DNA from: Candidatus Hebobacterum abditum
GTDB lineage: Bacteria; Armatimonadota; Hebobacteria; Hebobacterales; Hebobacteraceae
DNA: 64,000 bases
Direction of reading: 5' to 3'
Assembly: GCA_029821875.1 (NCBI GenBank)
Contig: JALGXW010000003.1
Coordinates: 1 to 64,000 of the forward strand
In this document: piece by piece, positions 7,707-15,936 of the stretch
Layout: each line of letters begins with the position of its first letter
Position numbering within the stretch: the stretch's first letter is position 1
Translations under genes and position numbers: made by a program
The notes under the pieces: generated by a model
What the model was told of the DNA's origin: nothing
Database searches by the model: none
Seen by the model: the letters and a program-made list of their open reading frames with translations, nothing else

Positions 7707-9266
7707 TTAGCCAGGCTCGGAAGAGCCGCTTCCCGCCAGAAGTGAATCCTCCAGGCGCGCGGCCTCTTCCTCCAGGCGCTTCAGGTCCCGCTTTGCGTGG
7801 CGGCGGGAGGCCAGTCCGAGGTCAGCCCGGGCCTGTGTGACTCGGGCTTCGGCCTCGAGCGTGGCCTGGGCCAGGTCGAAGCGGCCCATTGCATTCGACT
7901 CGTAATTGAGCGTGTCCCACCACTCCGGCTGTCGCATGAGTGCGCGGTGCTCAGCAACGGTCCGCGCCCGTAGTCGGTAGCCGTACTTCTCCGGGTAGGT
8001 GAAGGCGAGGCTGCCCGGGTCGATGAAGGGTGCCAGGCAACACACATAGGCATCGAACTTGCTGCGCCGGCCGCGGGTGGCGTAACGCTCGAGGAGCTGC
8101 AGGCAGTAGTCCGTGGTCTCCTTCGCGCTCTCCTTGGTCTGCCCCGGCAGGCCAATGTAGAAGAACACATCGGCCCCGCCGCCAACGTCTATGAGATCCT
8201 CGATGCTCCGCTCCAGGGATTCGTTGTCGTACGGCAGCCCGTAGAGCTCCCTCAGCTTCTCATCGTGCGTGACCGGGCCAATGCCGCCCTGAGGCTCGGG
8301 CACGGCCTCGGCCAGCGCTTCGCAGAACTCACGATCTGTCGGGCGAAAGATGTCGAAGTGCATGGCGCCAGCGAAGCTCCGCTGCTTGAGCGCGGCCAGA
8401 AAGCCGCGCCAGTCGCCCTGGCGTATGTCGCCCGGCAACCGAAGCGGGAACTTCGTCAGCTTCCGGGCCGTCACGCACATGTCGGCCAGCACGTCCACAT
8501 CCCACACTGGCGTCTCCTCCAGCCCGAGCGCCCAGTTGGACCCTCCGCAGATGGCGCAGTTCTCCTCGCAGCCCTTGCAGAAGAGCAGCAGGTTGGCGCA
8601 GTAGACCGGCCAGTGCTGCCCGGTGATGAGACTGCCATTCAGGTCCCGTGTGCGGCGCCAGTGCTTGAAGAGGCGCTCGTAGTTGATCCGCGTCGTGAGT
8701 GTGGTCGGCCGGTGGGTGAAGGGATTCTCGACGACCTCCCCGTTTCTCCGCCAGATTAGGTTCGGAACTTCGGCTGGTTCCTTCTTCTCCTCGAGGCAGT
8801 CGAGCAGTTGGCCCAGTGGCTCCTCGGTCGTCTCGCCGCGAAGGATGAAGTCAATGTCGGGATTCTGGATGAGCTCCTTCCAGAAGTAGGTCGATGAGAT
8901 GCCGCCGAGCGCCACGGGGATCTCCGGATGCTCCTGCTTGCACAAATGGGCCAGGCTGAGCGCTCCGTCGGCATGGTGTACCCAGTGCAGGTCGATGCCG
9001 AAGAGCAGTGGCTCGTAGTCGCGGACAAAGCGGCGAGGGTCGAAGCGGCGGCTCTGCATCTTCACGGCGAGGTTGGCCAGGCGCACATTGCGGCCGCGTT
9101 CTTCGAGGTAGTCGAGCATCGCGATGAAGCCGACGGGGTAGTATTCGAAGACCGGATTCGTGTCCACGGCCTTGCTGAGGAGCCAGTGGTTGAGCGGCCG
9201 CGCCCGGAAGTCGAACACCGCGGGCGGATGCATGAGAACCAGGTCGGGGCGAGTCGTCTCGGCCAT
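7707..9266 (-). CDS. Cobalamin-binding-type radical SAM protein
   Basis: It is 519 residues. Residues about 10-165 resemble a Rossmann-like B12-binding domain as in other B12-radical SAM proteins (LMHPPAVFDF, GLDLHW-like IDLHWVHH, ALGGISSTYF, RGETTEEPL). I see no DxHxxG histidine ligand. The radical SAM cluster motif is C233-EEN-C237-AI-C240, preceded by two further cysteines (FCKGC). Later motifs VFFYIGLPGQTKESAKET and the C-terminal coiled tail match the B12-radical SAM/TIGR-like group. GGGAG lies four bases before the ATG at 9266. The substrate is unknown and no partner gene is obvious. Confidence 0.8.
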   Translation of the reverse strand: MAETTRPDLVLMHPPAVFDFRARPLNHWLLSKAVDTNPVFEYYPVGFIAMLDYLEERGRNVRLANLAVKMQSRRFDPRRFVRDYEPLLFGIDLHWVHHADGALSLAHLCKQEHPEIPVALGGISSTYFWKELIQNPDIDFILRGETTEEPLGQLLDCLEEKKEPAEVPNLIWRRNGEVVENPFTHRPTTLTTRINYERLFKHWRRTRDLNGSLITGQHWPVYCANLLLFCKGCEENCAICGGSNWALGLEETPVWDVDVLADMCVTARKLTKFPLRLPGDIRQGDWRGFLAALKQRSFAGAMHFDIFRPTDREFCEALAEAVPEPQGGIGPVTHDEKLRELYGLPYDNESLERSIEDLIDVGGGADVFFYIGLPGQTKESAKETTDYCLQLLERYATRGRRSKFDAYVCCLAPFIDPGSLAFTYPEKYGYRLRARTVAEHRALMRQPEWWDTLNYESNAMGRFDLAQATLEAEARVTQARADLGLASRRHAKRDLKRLEEEAARLEDSLLAGSGSSEPG

Positions 9267-9281
9267 TGTGCTCCCTTGTAC

Positions 9282-9310
9282 GTGGGGCAGGAGCCGAGCT
9301 CCTGCCCTAC
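9282..9310. repeat. Long palindrome / hairpin upstream of the radical SAM gene
   Basis: A 10-bp perfect stem GGGCAGGAGC / GCTCCTGCCC with loop CGA extends to 13 bp with one G-T pair (arms 9282-9294 and 9298-9310). It lies 16 bases upstream of the radical SAM start. It may be a dispersed REP-like palindrome or a leader hairpin; a partial copy (GGGGCAGGAG) occurs near 52384. Confidence 0.5.
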
Positions 9311-9460
9311 CCGCATACGCGGCTCTCTCTGAGGGAAGCGGCCGCGGCTTCCGCCTGCCAAGCAGGGTCTGTGTTCGCTGGCTGGGGCGGCTGTCCTCCC
9401 CCGCCAGTCCGCGATGGTCAGAGCGCGGGCTCAGAACGAGGTCATCCACGAGGCTCGATG

Positions 9461-9489
9461 GAACCGTTCAGGCACTGAGATGCATCTCC
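9461..9489 (+). promoter_or_regulatory. Candidate ECF-sigma promoter before the sigma gene
   Basis: GGAACC (9461-9466) and CATCTC (9484-9489) are spaced by 17 bases, resembling the GGAAC/GTC-type promoters used by many ECF sigma factors. Placement just upstream of an ECF gene suggests autoregulation. It is inference from one site. Confidence 0.4.
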
Positions 9490-9495
9490 TAAGTG

Positions 9496-9511
9496 TCGAG
9501 GCGCCTCGACG
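9496..9511. promoter_or_regulatory. 16-bp perfect palindrome before the sigma start codon
   Basis: GTCGAGGCGCCTCGAC is perfectly self-complementary and ends nine bases before the ATG at 9521. It covers the only GAGG-like ribosome site and the predicted transcription start, so it could be an operator or a hairpin masking the ribosome site. Confidence 0.5.
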
Positions 9512-9520
9512 AACACTGGC

Positions 9521-10726
9521 ATGCCCGAGGACACCGACTCACAACTCGTCTCTCGCCTGCTGGCCGGAGAGGTCGCAGCCTTCGAGGTCATTGTGGGCCG
9601 ACACCGGGCGACACTGGTGGCAGTAGCCGCCGGCCGCCTTGGGTCGCTGGAGGACGCTGAGGACGTGGCCCAGGAGGCCTTCGTGCAGGCCTACTTCCGG
9701 CTGCGACAGCTCCGGGACCCCCACGCGCTGCTCCCCTGGCTGCGGCGAATCGCCGACCGACTGGCTCTAGTGCGGCTGCGGCGCCGCAGAGAGGAAGTAG
9801 TTGAGCCGGAGCGTCTATCTGAACTCGTCGCTGCGAACTCTGAGAGCGAGGTGAACGGATTGGCATTACCGGCCGCCCTCGCGGAGCTTCCGGTCGGGAT
9901 GCAGCAGGCGGTGTCACTCACCTACCTGGCGGGCTACACCTGCGCCGAGGCCGCGGCGCTGCTCGGGGTCAAGGAAGGCACGGTGAAGAGCCGGCTGAGC
10001 CGGGCACGCGCCAAGCTGAAGGAGGCATTTGCGATGACACAGGGAGAGCTGAGCGAAGGCAAGCCGCGCGACGAATTCACCCAGGAGACAGTTGACCGCC
10101 TCGTGAAGGAGGCGCGCCGCCTGCTGGCCGACGGCGATATCGACGCAGCCGCGCGGCAGGCCGACAAGGCACTCGCCATCCAGGTGAAGGAGTTCTTTGC
10201 CTCTGGCGACGACCCGAGCTACGAGTTCAACATGGAGGCCGCGCGCATCAAGGCGCTGCCGCGCCAAGAGCAGCGGAGACGGGAGGCAGAGGCCAACGCG
10301 GCGCAGTACGGCTTCACCCTCGATGAACTCGACTGGGAGGTCGCCGAGGTGAATATGCTCAGGAATACCCTTGGGACGCCCGAGGGACGAGGCCAGGACA
10401 TCTGGGGCGTCCCGCACAGTCGCATGAGGCTTAAGATCATGGACGCGCGGGACATCGGCAACCGGCTGAAGTGCTCGCCCATGCAGCTCTCGGAATGGGT
10501 GGACGCAGGCTGCCCCATTCTGCGGTGCTGGCCCTTCGCGCGCTTCGATCTGGACCGCGTACGGCAGTGGATAGACGAGCAAGGAATCCAGGGCTGGCGC
10601 GAGTACAGCCCCCGGGAACGCGACCGACCCATCCGCATCATCTTCAAGGCCATCGAACAGGGCGAGCTGACGAGCGAGAAGGCCGAGGAGGTTATCACCA
10701 ACCTGGGGTGGGGCGACTGGGGCTAA
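9521..10726 (+). CDS. ECF sigma factor fused to a C-terminal excisionase/Nu1-like DNA-binding domain
   Basis: It is 401 residues, about twice a normal ECF factor. Sigma region 2 spans about 8-85 (AEDVAQEAFVQAYFRL), and sigma region 4 about 115-170 (LPVGMQQAVSLTYLAGYTC, GVKEGTVKSRLSRARAKL). Residues 185-300 are mostly charged and helical, possibly TPR-like around 195-225. Residues about 309-353 (ARDIGNRLKCSPMQLSEW, AGCPILRC, RFDLDRVRQWIDEQ) match the winged-helix pattern of excisionase/terminase-small-subunit (Nu1) domains. A C-terminal helical tail follows. No anti-sigma gene is adjacent, so the extension may control the sigma part. The fusion is read directly; its role is inference. Confidence 0.8.
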   Translation: MPEDTDSQLVSRLLAGEVAAFEVIVGRHRATLVAVAAGRLGSLEDAEDVAQEAFVQAYFRLRQLRDPHALLPWLRRIADRLALVRLRRRREEVVEPERLSELVAANSESEVNGLALPAALAELPVGMQQAVSLTYLAGYTCAEAAALLGVKEGTVKSRLSRARAKLKEAFAMTQGELSEGKPRDEFTQETVDRLVKEARRLLADGDIDAAARQADKALAIQVKEFFASGDDPSYEFNMEAARIKALPRQEQRRREAEANAAQYGFTLDELDWEVAEVNMLRNTLGTPEGRGQDIWGVPHSRMRLKIMDARDIGNRLKCSPMQLSEWVDAGCPILRCWPFARFDLDRVRQWIDEQGIQGWREYSPRERDRPIRIIFKAIEQGELTSEKAEEVITNLGWGDWG

Positions 10727-10810
10727 GGGAAGCACACTGCACCGCGTCGCGGCGAGTGCTTCCAGCCGGCCGGTTCGGCGCGATGTGGATACGACGCCTC
10801 AACCTTCGTC

Positions 10811-10838
10811 GGGGAGCCCTGTGGGCTCCCCTTTCTTT
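10811..10838 (+). terminator. Rho-independent terminator after the sigma factor gene
   Basis: A perfect 9-bp stem GGGGAGCCC / GGGCTCCCC with a TGT loop is followed by TTTCTTT. It lies 85 bases after the sigma stop. Confidence 0.85.
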
Positions 10839-10924
10839 GCGGTTCCTGAGGCTGCTGAGGTATGTTCCCAGGCCTCGGCGGCGAAGTCTTCGGTAGCATC
10901 TCGAGGAGATCACCAGAGGAATCA

Positions 10925-12814
10925 ATGTCGAGAGAGAATGAGGCGAGGCCGCTGGCGCCGTGGTTGCCATGGAGTGCGGACACGGACGAAGTGGAGGTGC
11001 TCCGCCCACCGGAGTTCGTCGCTGGCACCTGGACTGAAGTCGAGATCGCTATCACCATCCGTGGGCGCGAGATCGAACCGGGTCAGCGACTAGGCCTGGG
11101 GGTGCCCTTTGGCTTCCCGTCGCCACAACTTGATGATCCCAGCTCCGACGCATACACGACCGCCGAGGGTCCAGAAGGAGCAGAACTCGCGCTTTCCCCG
11201 ATGGAGGGCAGAGAGCACTTCGTCTGGATCACCGTGCAGCGCGGCAAGCTGAAGCCGGGAGACACGCTCCTCGTCCACTATGGTGACCGAAGCGCCGGAT
11301 CTCCGGGCGTTCGCCTCCCCAAGCGGTCCCTTCGGCAGATGCTCCTGCCGTGCTTCCGGGAATCCGATACTCCTGGTCTGCTGTCGTCCTCGCCGCGGGT
11401 GACCGTACGGCCCAACAAGCCGGCGGGGTTCAGAGTGCACCTTCCGGGGACAGCACGACCGGGCGAGCGCGTGCAGCTTCGGGTCGTCGCGCAGGACGAA
11501 TACGGCAACTGCCCGGCCGTGTCTGGACGAGTCGAGGTCGTGAACCGGGATGCTGGCCCAGACCTGCCGACAGAGATCGCCCTGGAGCACGGGCGTGGTG
11601 ACTCCCTGCTCCAAGCACCGGATCGCGGGGTGGTGCGAGTGTGTGTTCGCGATGACAAGAGCGGGGCGGAAGGTGTCTCCAATCCCATGGAGATCGCCGC
11701 CGGGGACGAGCATCTCTTCTTCGGAGACATCCACGCCCACACGGAGCTCTCCTATGACGCCGGGGGCAGCATCGATGAGATGTACGAATACGCGCGGGAT
11801 GTTGCGGGCCTCGACTTCGCGGCCGCGGCAGACCATCAGACCGCCATCGCCGGACTCCGGGGCAAGTGTGGGCACGTCGGAGGCATCCCAGGAGTGACGT
11901 TCGAGAGCATGCCGCCCCGGTGGGAGGCGACCTGTGACGCGGCCGCTCGGCTTCACGAGCCGGGGCGCTTTTTGACATTCGTCGGCTTCGAGTTCGCGCC
12001 CCACGAGTTCGACGGACATAGGAACGTCTACTGGCTCGACGATCATCCCGAGATGCTTCACGCTTCTGGCGATATCCGAGAGTGGCTCCGCACACGGCCG
12101 CTAGAGCGGCTCATGGAGACTGAGGATGTGCTCGTGATCCCGCATCATCCACCGATCATGTGGCGGGCGGGGATAGAGGAAGGTGGAGGCTTGGACTACA
12201 GCGACCTTCCCGATGCCGCGCAGCCCATTGTAGAGATCTGTTCGAAGCACGGCACCAGCGAGTACCTCAACAACGAGCGGCCTCTGCGCGGGCAGTGCAG
12301 AGAGAGCTTTGTCTTGGACTTCCTGGAGCGAGGCCACAAGTTCGGCTTCATCGGCGGAAGCGACACCCATCTTGCGAACCCCGGCTCTCCGCTGCGCGAA
12401 GGACCCTACGCCACGCTGCGCTTCCGCGCAGGTCTGGCGGCAGTGTGGGCGACAGAACTCACGCGGGAGGCGATTTGGGAGGCGCTGCGGGCAAGAGGGT
12501 GCTATGCGACGACCGGGCCAAAGATAGTGCTCCGATTCCAGGTGAACGACCTGTTCATGGGCGAGGAGGGCTGCGCGTGGAGCGCTCGAGCCATACGTGT
12601 CGAGGCGCACGGGGAGACACCGATCATACTGATAGAGATCGTGAAGAATGGTCGCGTGGTGGCGCGCTGGGATCCTCACAGGCCCAGGCTGGATGTCGCG
12701 TTCGAATGGGATGACAGCGACGGGGCAGAGCGTGAGACCGACTACTACTACGCGCGCGTCCGCCAGCACGACGGCGAATGGGCGTGGGCATCGCCCGTCT
12801 GGCTCCGAAGATAG
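10925..12814 (+). CDS. PHP-domain metal-dependent hydrolase (DUF3604-like)
   Basis: It is 629 residues from the ATG at 10925 (AGAGGA four bases before it). The first ~250 residues form beta-rich, probably immunoglobulin-like modules. The PHP metallo-phosphoesterase part starts at FGDIHAHTELSYDAG (the HxH pair) and continues with AAADHQ, IPHHPP and FIGGSDTHL, all expected metal-ligand blocks. A C-terminal beta domain follows. There is no signal peptide. Related DUF3604 proteins are common in environmental bacteria without firm substrates. It is flanked by a terminator upstream and the glcDE pair downstream and is probably transcribed alone. Confidence 0.8.
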   Translation: MSRENEARPLAPWLPWSADTDEVEVLRPPEFVAGTWTEVEIAITIRGREIEPGQRLGLGVPFGFPSPQLDDPSSDAYTTAEGPEGAELALSPMEGREHFVWITVQRGKLKPGDTLLVHYGDRSAGSPGVRLPKRSLRQMLLPCFRESDTPGLLSSSPRVTVRPNKPAGFRVHLPGTARPGERVQLRVVAQDEYGNCPAVSGRVEVVNRDAGPDLPTEIALEHGRGDSLLQAPDRGVVRVCVRDDKSGAEGVSNPMEIAAGDEHLFFGDIHAHTELSYDAGGSIDEMYEYARDVAGLDFAAAADHQTAIAGLRGKCGHVGGIPGVTFESMPPRWEATCDAAARLHEPGRFLTFVGFEFAPHEFDGHRNVYWLDDHPEMLHASGDIREWLRTRPLERLMETEDVLVIPHHPPIMWRAGIEEGGGLDYSDLPDAAQPIVEICSKHGTSEYLNNERPLRGQCRESFVLDFLERGHKFGFIGGSDTHLANPGSPLREGPYATLRFRAGLAAVWATELTREAIWEALRARGCYATTGPKIVLRFQVNDLFMGEEGCAWSARAIRVEAHGETPIILIEIVKNGRVVARWDPHRPRLDVAFEWDDSDGAERETDYYYARVRQHDGEWAWASPVWLRR

Positions 12815-12945
12815 TCACGAGCGGGCCACCTCCCCGGCGGGATACGCCGCCAGGCGACGGACGCGCCCATGTCCAAGCGCGCAGCAGGGGCGGCCCACCT
12901 GCGCGGGGTAAAGGGTGAAAGGGAGAATCGCATCGGAGTCTCATA

Positions 12946-14340
12946 GTGGACAGGCGGGTCATTCGGTCGCTCACGAGGATAGTCGGCCGGCAGAACGTAC
13001 TCACGAAGCCGGCCGATCTGTTGCTCTATAGTTACGACTCATCGACGACAGAGGGCCGACCCGACGCTGTCGTGTTTCCCGAATCCACCGAAGGGGTGGC
13101 TCGCATCGTCAAGCTCTGCGCGGAAGGCCGAATTTCCTTTGTGCCGCGCGGAGCCGGCACCAACTTGTCCGGCGGGTCGGTGCCGCTGCAGGGCGGCGTT
13201 GTCATCGTCCTGTCGCGCATGAACCGTGTCCTCGAGATCGATGCCGAGAATCTTCGAGCCGTAGTGCAGCCCGGCGTCGTGAACCTCGACCTCCAGAACG
13301 TGCTTGCGCCGCATGGGCTCCAGTTCTGTCCCGACCCCGCAAGCCAGAAGGTGTCGACGGTCGGAGGCAACGTGGCGGAGAACGCAGGGGGGCCGCACTG
13401 CCTGAAGTACGGGGTCACCGTCAACCATGTCACCGGGCTGACCGTGGTGATGCCGTCCGGGGAAGTGCGGTCATTCGGCGGGAAGGCGCTCGACCCACCG
13501 GGGTATGACCTCGTGGGCGTTCTCATTGGCTCTGAAGGGACGCTCGGCATCGTGGCCGAGATGGTCCTTCGACTCAGTCCCCTGCCCGACGACGCGCAGA
13601 CCGTTCTGGCGATCTTCGATACCCTCGAGGCGGCGGGGGAGTCGGTGTCACGTATCATCGCCGAAGGCATGATGCCAGCCGCCCTGGAGATAATGGACCG
13701 CCAGACCATCGAGGCGGTGGAGGCATCGTTCCCGTCGGGGCTCCCGCTGGACGTCGAGGCAGTACTGCTTATCGAACTGGACGGCCTGCGGGAGTCGCTG
13801 GACCGCCAGGCGGCCCGCTGTGCCGAGATCTGCCGCGAGCTTAAGGCGCGGGAGGTCTCCGTTGGGCGGACGCCCGAGGAGCGGGAGAAGCTCTGGTCGG
13901 CCCGTCGATCGGCCTTCGGCGCGACGGCCCGCATATCTCCTGCCATGCTCGTGAACGACGCAACTGTGCCGCGCACGAAGATCCCCGAGGTGCTCCGGGA
14001 GATCCAGGAGATCGAGCGGCGCCACGGACTGCGGATTGCCAAGATCTTCCACGCTGGCGACGGCAATCTGCACTCGAACATCCTGTTCGAGCGCGGGAAC
14101 CGCGACGACTTCCGGCGAGCGGAGGAGGCAACGGCAGAGATCTTCCGCGCCTGCGCGGAGGCAGGCGGCACGATCACCGGCGAGCACGGCGTCGGCGCGG
14201 AGAAGGTGCAGTTCATGAGTCTCCTCTACTCGCCGGAGGATATTGAAGCCCAGCGGAAGCTCAAGGCTGTCTTCGACCCGCGCGGGCTCGCGAACCCGGA
14301 CAAGGTGCTGCCTGAGGCCACGAGAGCAGGGGCCCAATGA
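12946..14340 (+). CDS. glcD: FAD-linked glycolate/lactate-type oxidase subunit GlcD
   Basis: It is 464 residues with a GTG start and GGAG seven bases upstream. The FAD-binding PCMH domain (about 35-215) contains PRGAGTNLSGGSVP and SEGTLGIVAEM. The C-terminal oxidase cap contains KIFHAGDGNLHSNILF and GTITGEHGVGAEK, the metal/substrate-site signature of GlcD-like D-2-hydroxyacid dehydrogenases. It oxidises glycolate or a related 2-hydroxyacid at the membrane with GlcE and usually GlcF. Its stop overlaps the glcE start (ATGA), so translation is coupled. The Fe-S subunit GlcF is not here. Confidence 0.9.
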   Translation: MDRRVIRSLTRIVGRQNVLTKPADLLLYSYDSSTTEGRPDAVVFPESTEGVARIVKLCAEGRISFVPRGAGTNLSGGSVPLQGGVVIVLSRMNRVLEIDAENLRAVVQPGVVNLDLQNVLAPHGLQFCPDPASQKVSTVGGNVAENAGGPHCLKYGVTVNHVTGLTVVMPSGEVRSFGGKALDPPGYDLVGVLIGSEGTLGIVAEMVLRLSPLPDDAQTVLAIFDTLEAAGESVSRIIAEGMMPAALEIMDRQTIEAVEASFPSGLPLDVEAVLLIELDGLRESLDRQAARCAEICRELKAREVSVGRTPEEREKLWSARRSAFGATARISPAMLVNDATVPRTKIPEVLREIQEIERRHGLRIAKIFHAGDGNLHSNILFERGNRDDFRRAEEATAEIFRACAEAGGTITGEHGVGAEKVQFMSLLYSPEDIEAQRKLKAVFDPRGLANPDKVLPEATRAGAQ

Positions 14341-15653
14341 GCGCGCTGGCTGACAAGCTGCACTCACTCGAGGACATCATCGGCCCCGCCAGCCTGATCA
14401 CGGATACGGAAGCCGTCGCATCGTACCGCGTTGAGGGTCAACAGCCTCTGGCTGTTGCGCTGCCTCAGTCGCCCGCTCAGGTCGCAGGGCTGCTCCGGCA
14501 GGCCTCCCAGGATGGCCTCTCAGTGCTCATCAGAGGCGCAGGACACCACCTGCATCTTGGCGCGCCGCCCACCCCCATCGGCCTGGTAGTAGCCATGGAT
14601 CGGGTCCGCCAGACAGTCGAGTACGACGCCGAGAACCTGACGATAACCGCGCAGGCAGGCGCGTCGCTCGAAGAGCTCCAGCGCCTCGCGGGCGAGCGGG
14701 GACAGATGCTCCCGCTCGACCCCCCAGGCGGCGACCGCGCGACTCTCGGAGGAATAGCGGCCACGAACCTGGCCGGGCCGATCAGAATGCGGTACGGCTC
14801 TCCTCGCGACCTCATCATCGGCTTGCGGGTCGCGCTCGCCGACGGCGCTCTCATCAAGGCCGGCGGCAAGACGGTGAAGAACGTCGCCGGCTATGAGCTG
14901 GGCAAACTCTTCGTCGGATCGTTCGGGACCCTGGGCGCGATCTGTGAAGTCACCGTGCGTCTGACGCCAAAGCCCGAGAGAAGGGCGATGCTCGTCCTGG
15001 CAATGAACTCAGCAGAAGTGAAGGAGGTCACGGGCGAGCTCCTTCGCTCGCGGCTGGAGGTCGCATCGCTCGGCATCGCCAACCCAGCCGCCGTCGAGAG
15101 GATGCGGTTGTCGCTCCCGGTCACGATTGCCCCGGATGTCCGCGTCGTCTTCATCGGCCTGATGGGCGACGGCGCGGCGATGGCAAGGCAGGAGGAGGAG
15201 ATCGCCGCGTTATCTGGCGGCGCGTGCGCGCGGCTCAATGAGGCGCAAGGCCGGGACGCCTGGCAGGCGCTGCGCGAGGCCCCCTACCCCGATGATGCCA
15301 ACGCCGTCGTTGTGCGGGCGGCACTGCCCATCTCACACGTGGCGGAGGCCGTCGAGCTTGTCACTCAGTTCGAGGGGTGGTGGTCCGTCGCACGCGCCGG
15401 AGACGGCCTTGTGTATGCAGGTCCGCCGCCGGACACCACAGTCCGGACGACTCTCGAGCGACTGACCGAACTCCGCAAGTTCGCGGGGCAAAGGAGTGGC
15501 GCCGTTGTCCTCGAGGCGGCCCCGCTGGAAATGAAACGCAGTTTCAGTGTATGGGGCCAGGTCCAGAACCTCGACCTGTTCCGGGCGCTGAAGGATGCCT
15601 ATGATCCGACAGGGAATATCGGATGCGGGCGTTACCTGTCCCGGCCACAATAA
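14337..15653 (+). CDS. glcE: FAD-binding glycolate oxidase subunit GlcE
   Basis: It is 438 residues, starting in the overlap with glcD. An FAD PCMH domain (VLIRGAGHHLHLG, PPGGDRATLGGIAATNLAGP, KNVAGYELGKLFVGSFGTLG) is followed by a shorter cap than in GlcD, ending in DPTGNIGCGRYLS. This is the companion flavoprotein of glycolate oxidase. At 438 residues it is somewhat longer than the ~350 of E. coli GlcE. No glcF follows within the window; a hairpin and then cooC come next. Confidence 0.88.
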   Translation: MSALADKLHSLEDIIGPASLITDTEAVASYRVEGQQPLAVALPQSPAQVAGLLRQASQDGLSVLIRGAGHHLHLGAPPTPIGLVVAMDRVRQTVEYDAENLTITAQAGASLEELQRLAGERGQMLPLDPPGGDRATLGGIAATNLAGPIRMRYGSPRDLIIGLRVALADGALIKAGGKTVKNVAGYELGKLFVGSFGTLGAICEVTVRLTPKPERRAMLVLAMNSAEVKEVTGELLRSRLEVASLGIANPAAVERMRLSLPVTIAPDVRVVFIGLMGDGAAMARQEEEIAALSGGACARLNEAQGRDAWQALREAPYPDDANAVVVRAALPISHVAEAVELVTQFEGWWSVARAGDGLVYAGPPPDTTVRTTLERLTELRKFAGQRSGAVVLEAAPLEMKRSFSVWGQVQNLDLFRALKDAYDPTGNIGCGRYLSRPQ

Positions 15654-15656
15654 GTT

Positions 15657-15700
15657 GGAGGGACAAGCCGGGGCGAGGGGGGGTGACGGCCTGTCCCTCC
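15657..15700 (+). terminator. Hairpin after glcE, possible terminator
   Basis: GGAGGGACA (15657-15665) pairs perfectly with TGTCCCTCC (15692-15700) four bases after the glcE stop. The loop is G-rich and there is no T-run, so termination is uncertain. Confidence 0.4.
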
Positions 15701-15708
15701 GGTGATAG

Positions 15709-15782
15709 GACGGTACCGCCCTTCGTGAATCTCTGCTTCTGCTCCCTACTGGTCGACCGGTTCTGTCTTAGGCGGTGCCGTC
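15709..15782 (+). other. Large structured intergenic element upstream of cooC
   Basis: A 12-bp stem (15709-15720 GACGGTACCGCC with 15771-15782 GGCGGTGCCGTC, one G-U) encloses about 50 bases holding a second palindrome around GGTCGACC. It sits about 155 bases upstream of the first cooC gene. It could be a leader RNA structure; I recognise no known family. Confidence 0.4.
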
Positions 15783-15936
15783 TCTTACTGTATACCCAGG
15801 GCAAACACATGGCAAACGATGTGTGTCGACTGGGGGGCACAGGAGGCGTCTCCGAACCTGCCTTGTATGATAAACTATACACGGCGGTCCCAAGGGGCCG
15901 TGCTCGTGTCCGTTACCCGAGACGGGAGTTGCCTCT

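Noticed and set aside
15866-15881. TATGAT / TATACA -10 candidates before cooC
   Set aside because: No acceptable -35 at normal spacing, so the promoter was not called.
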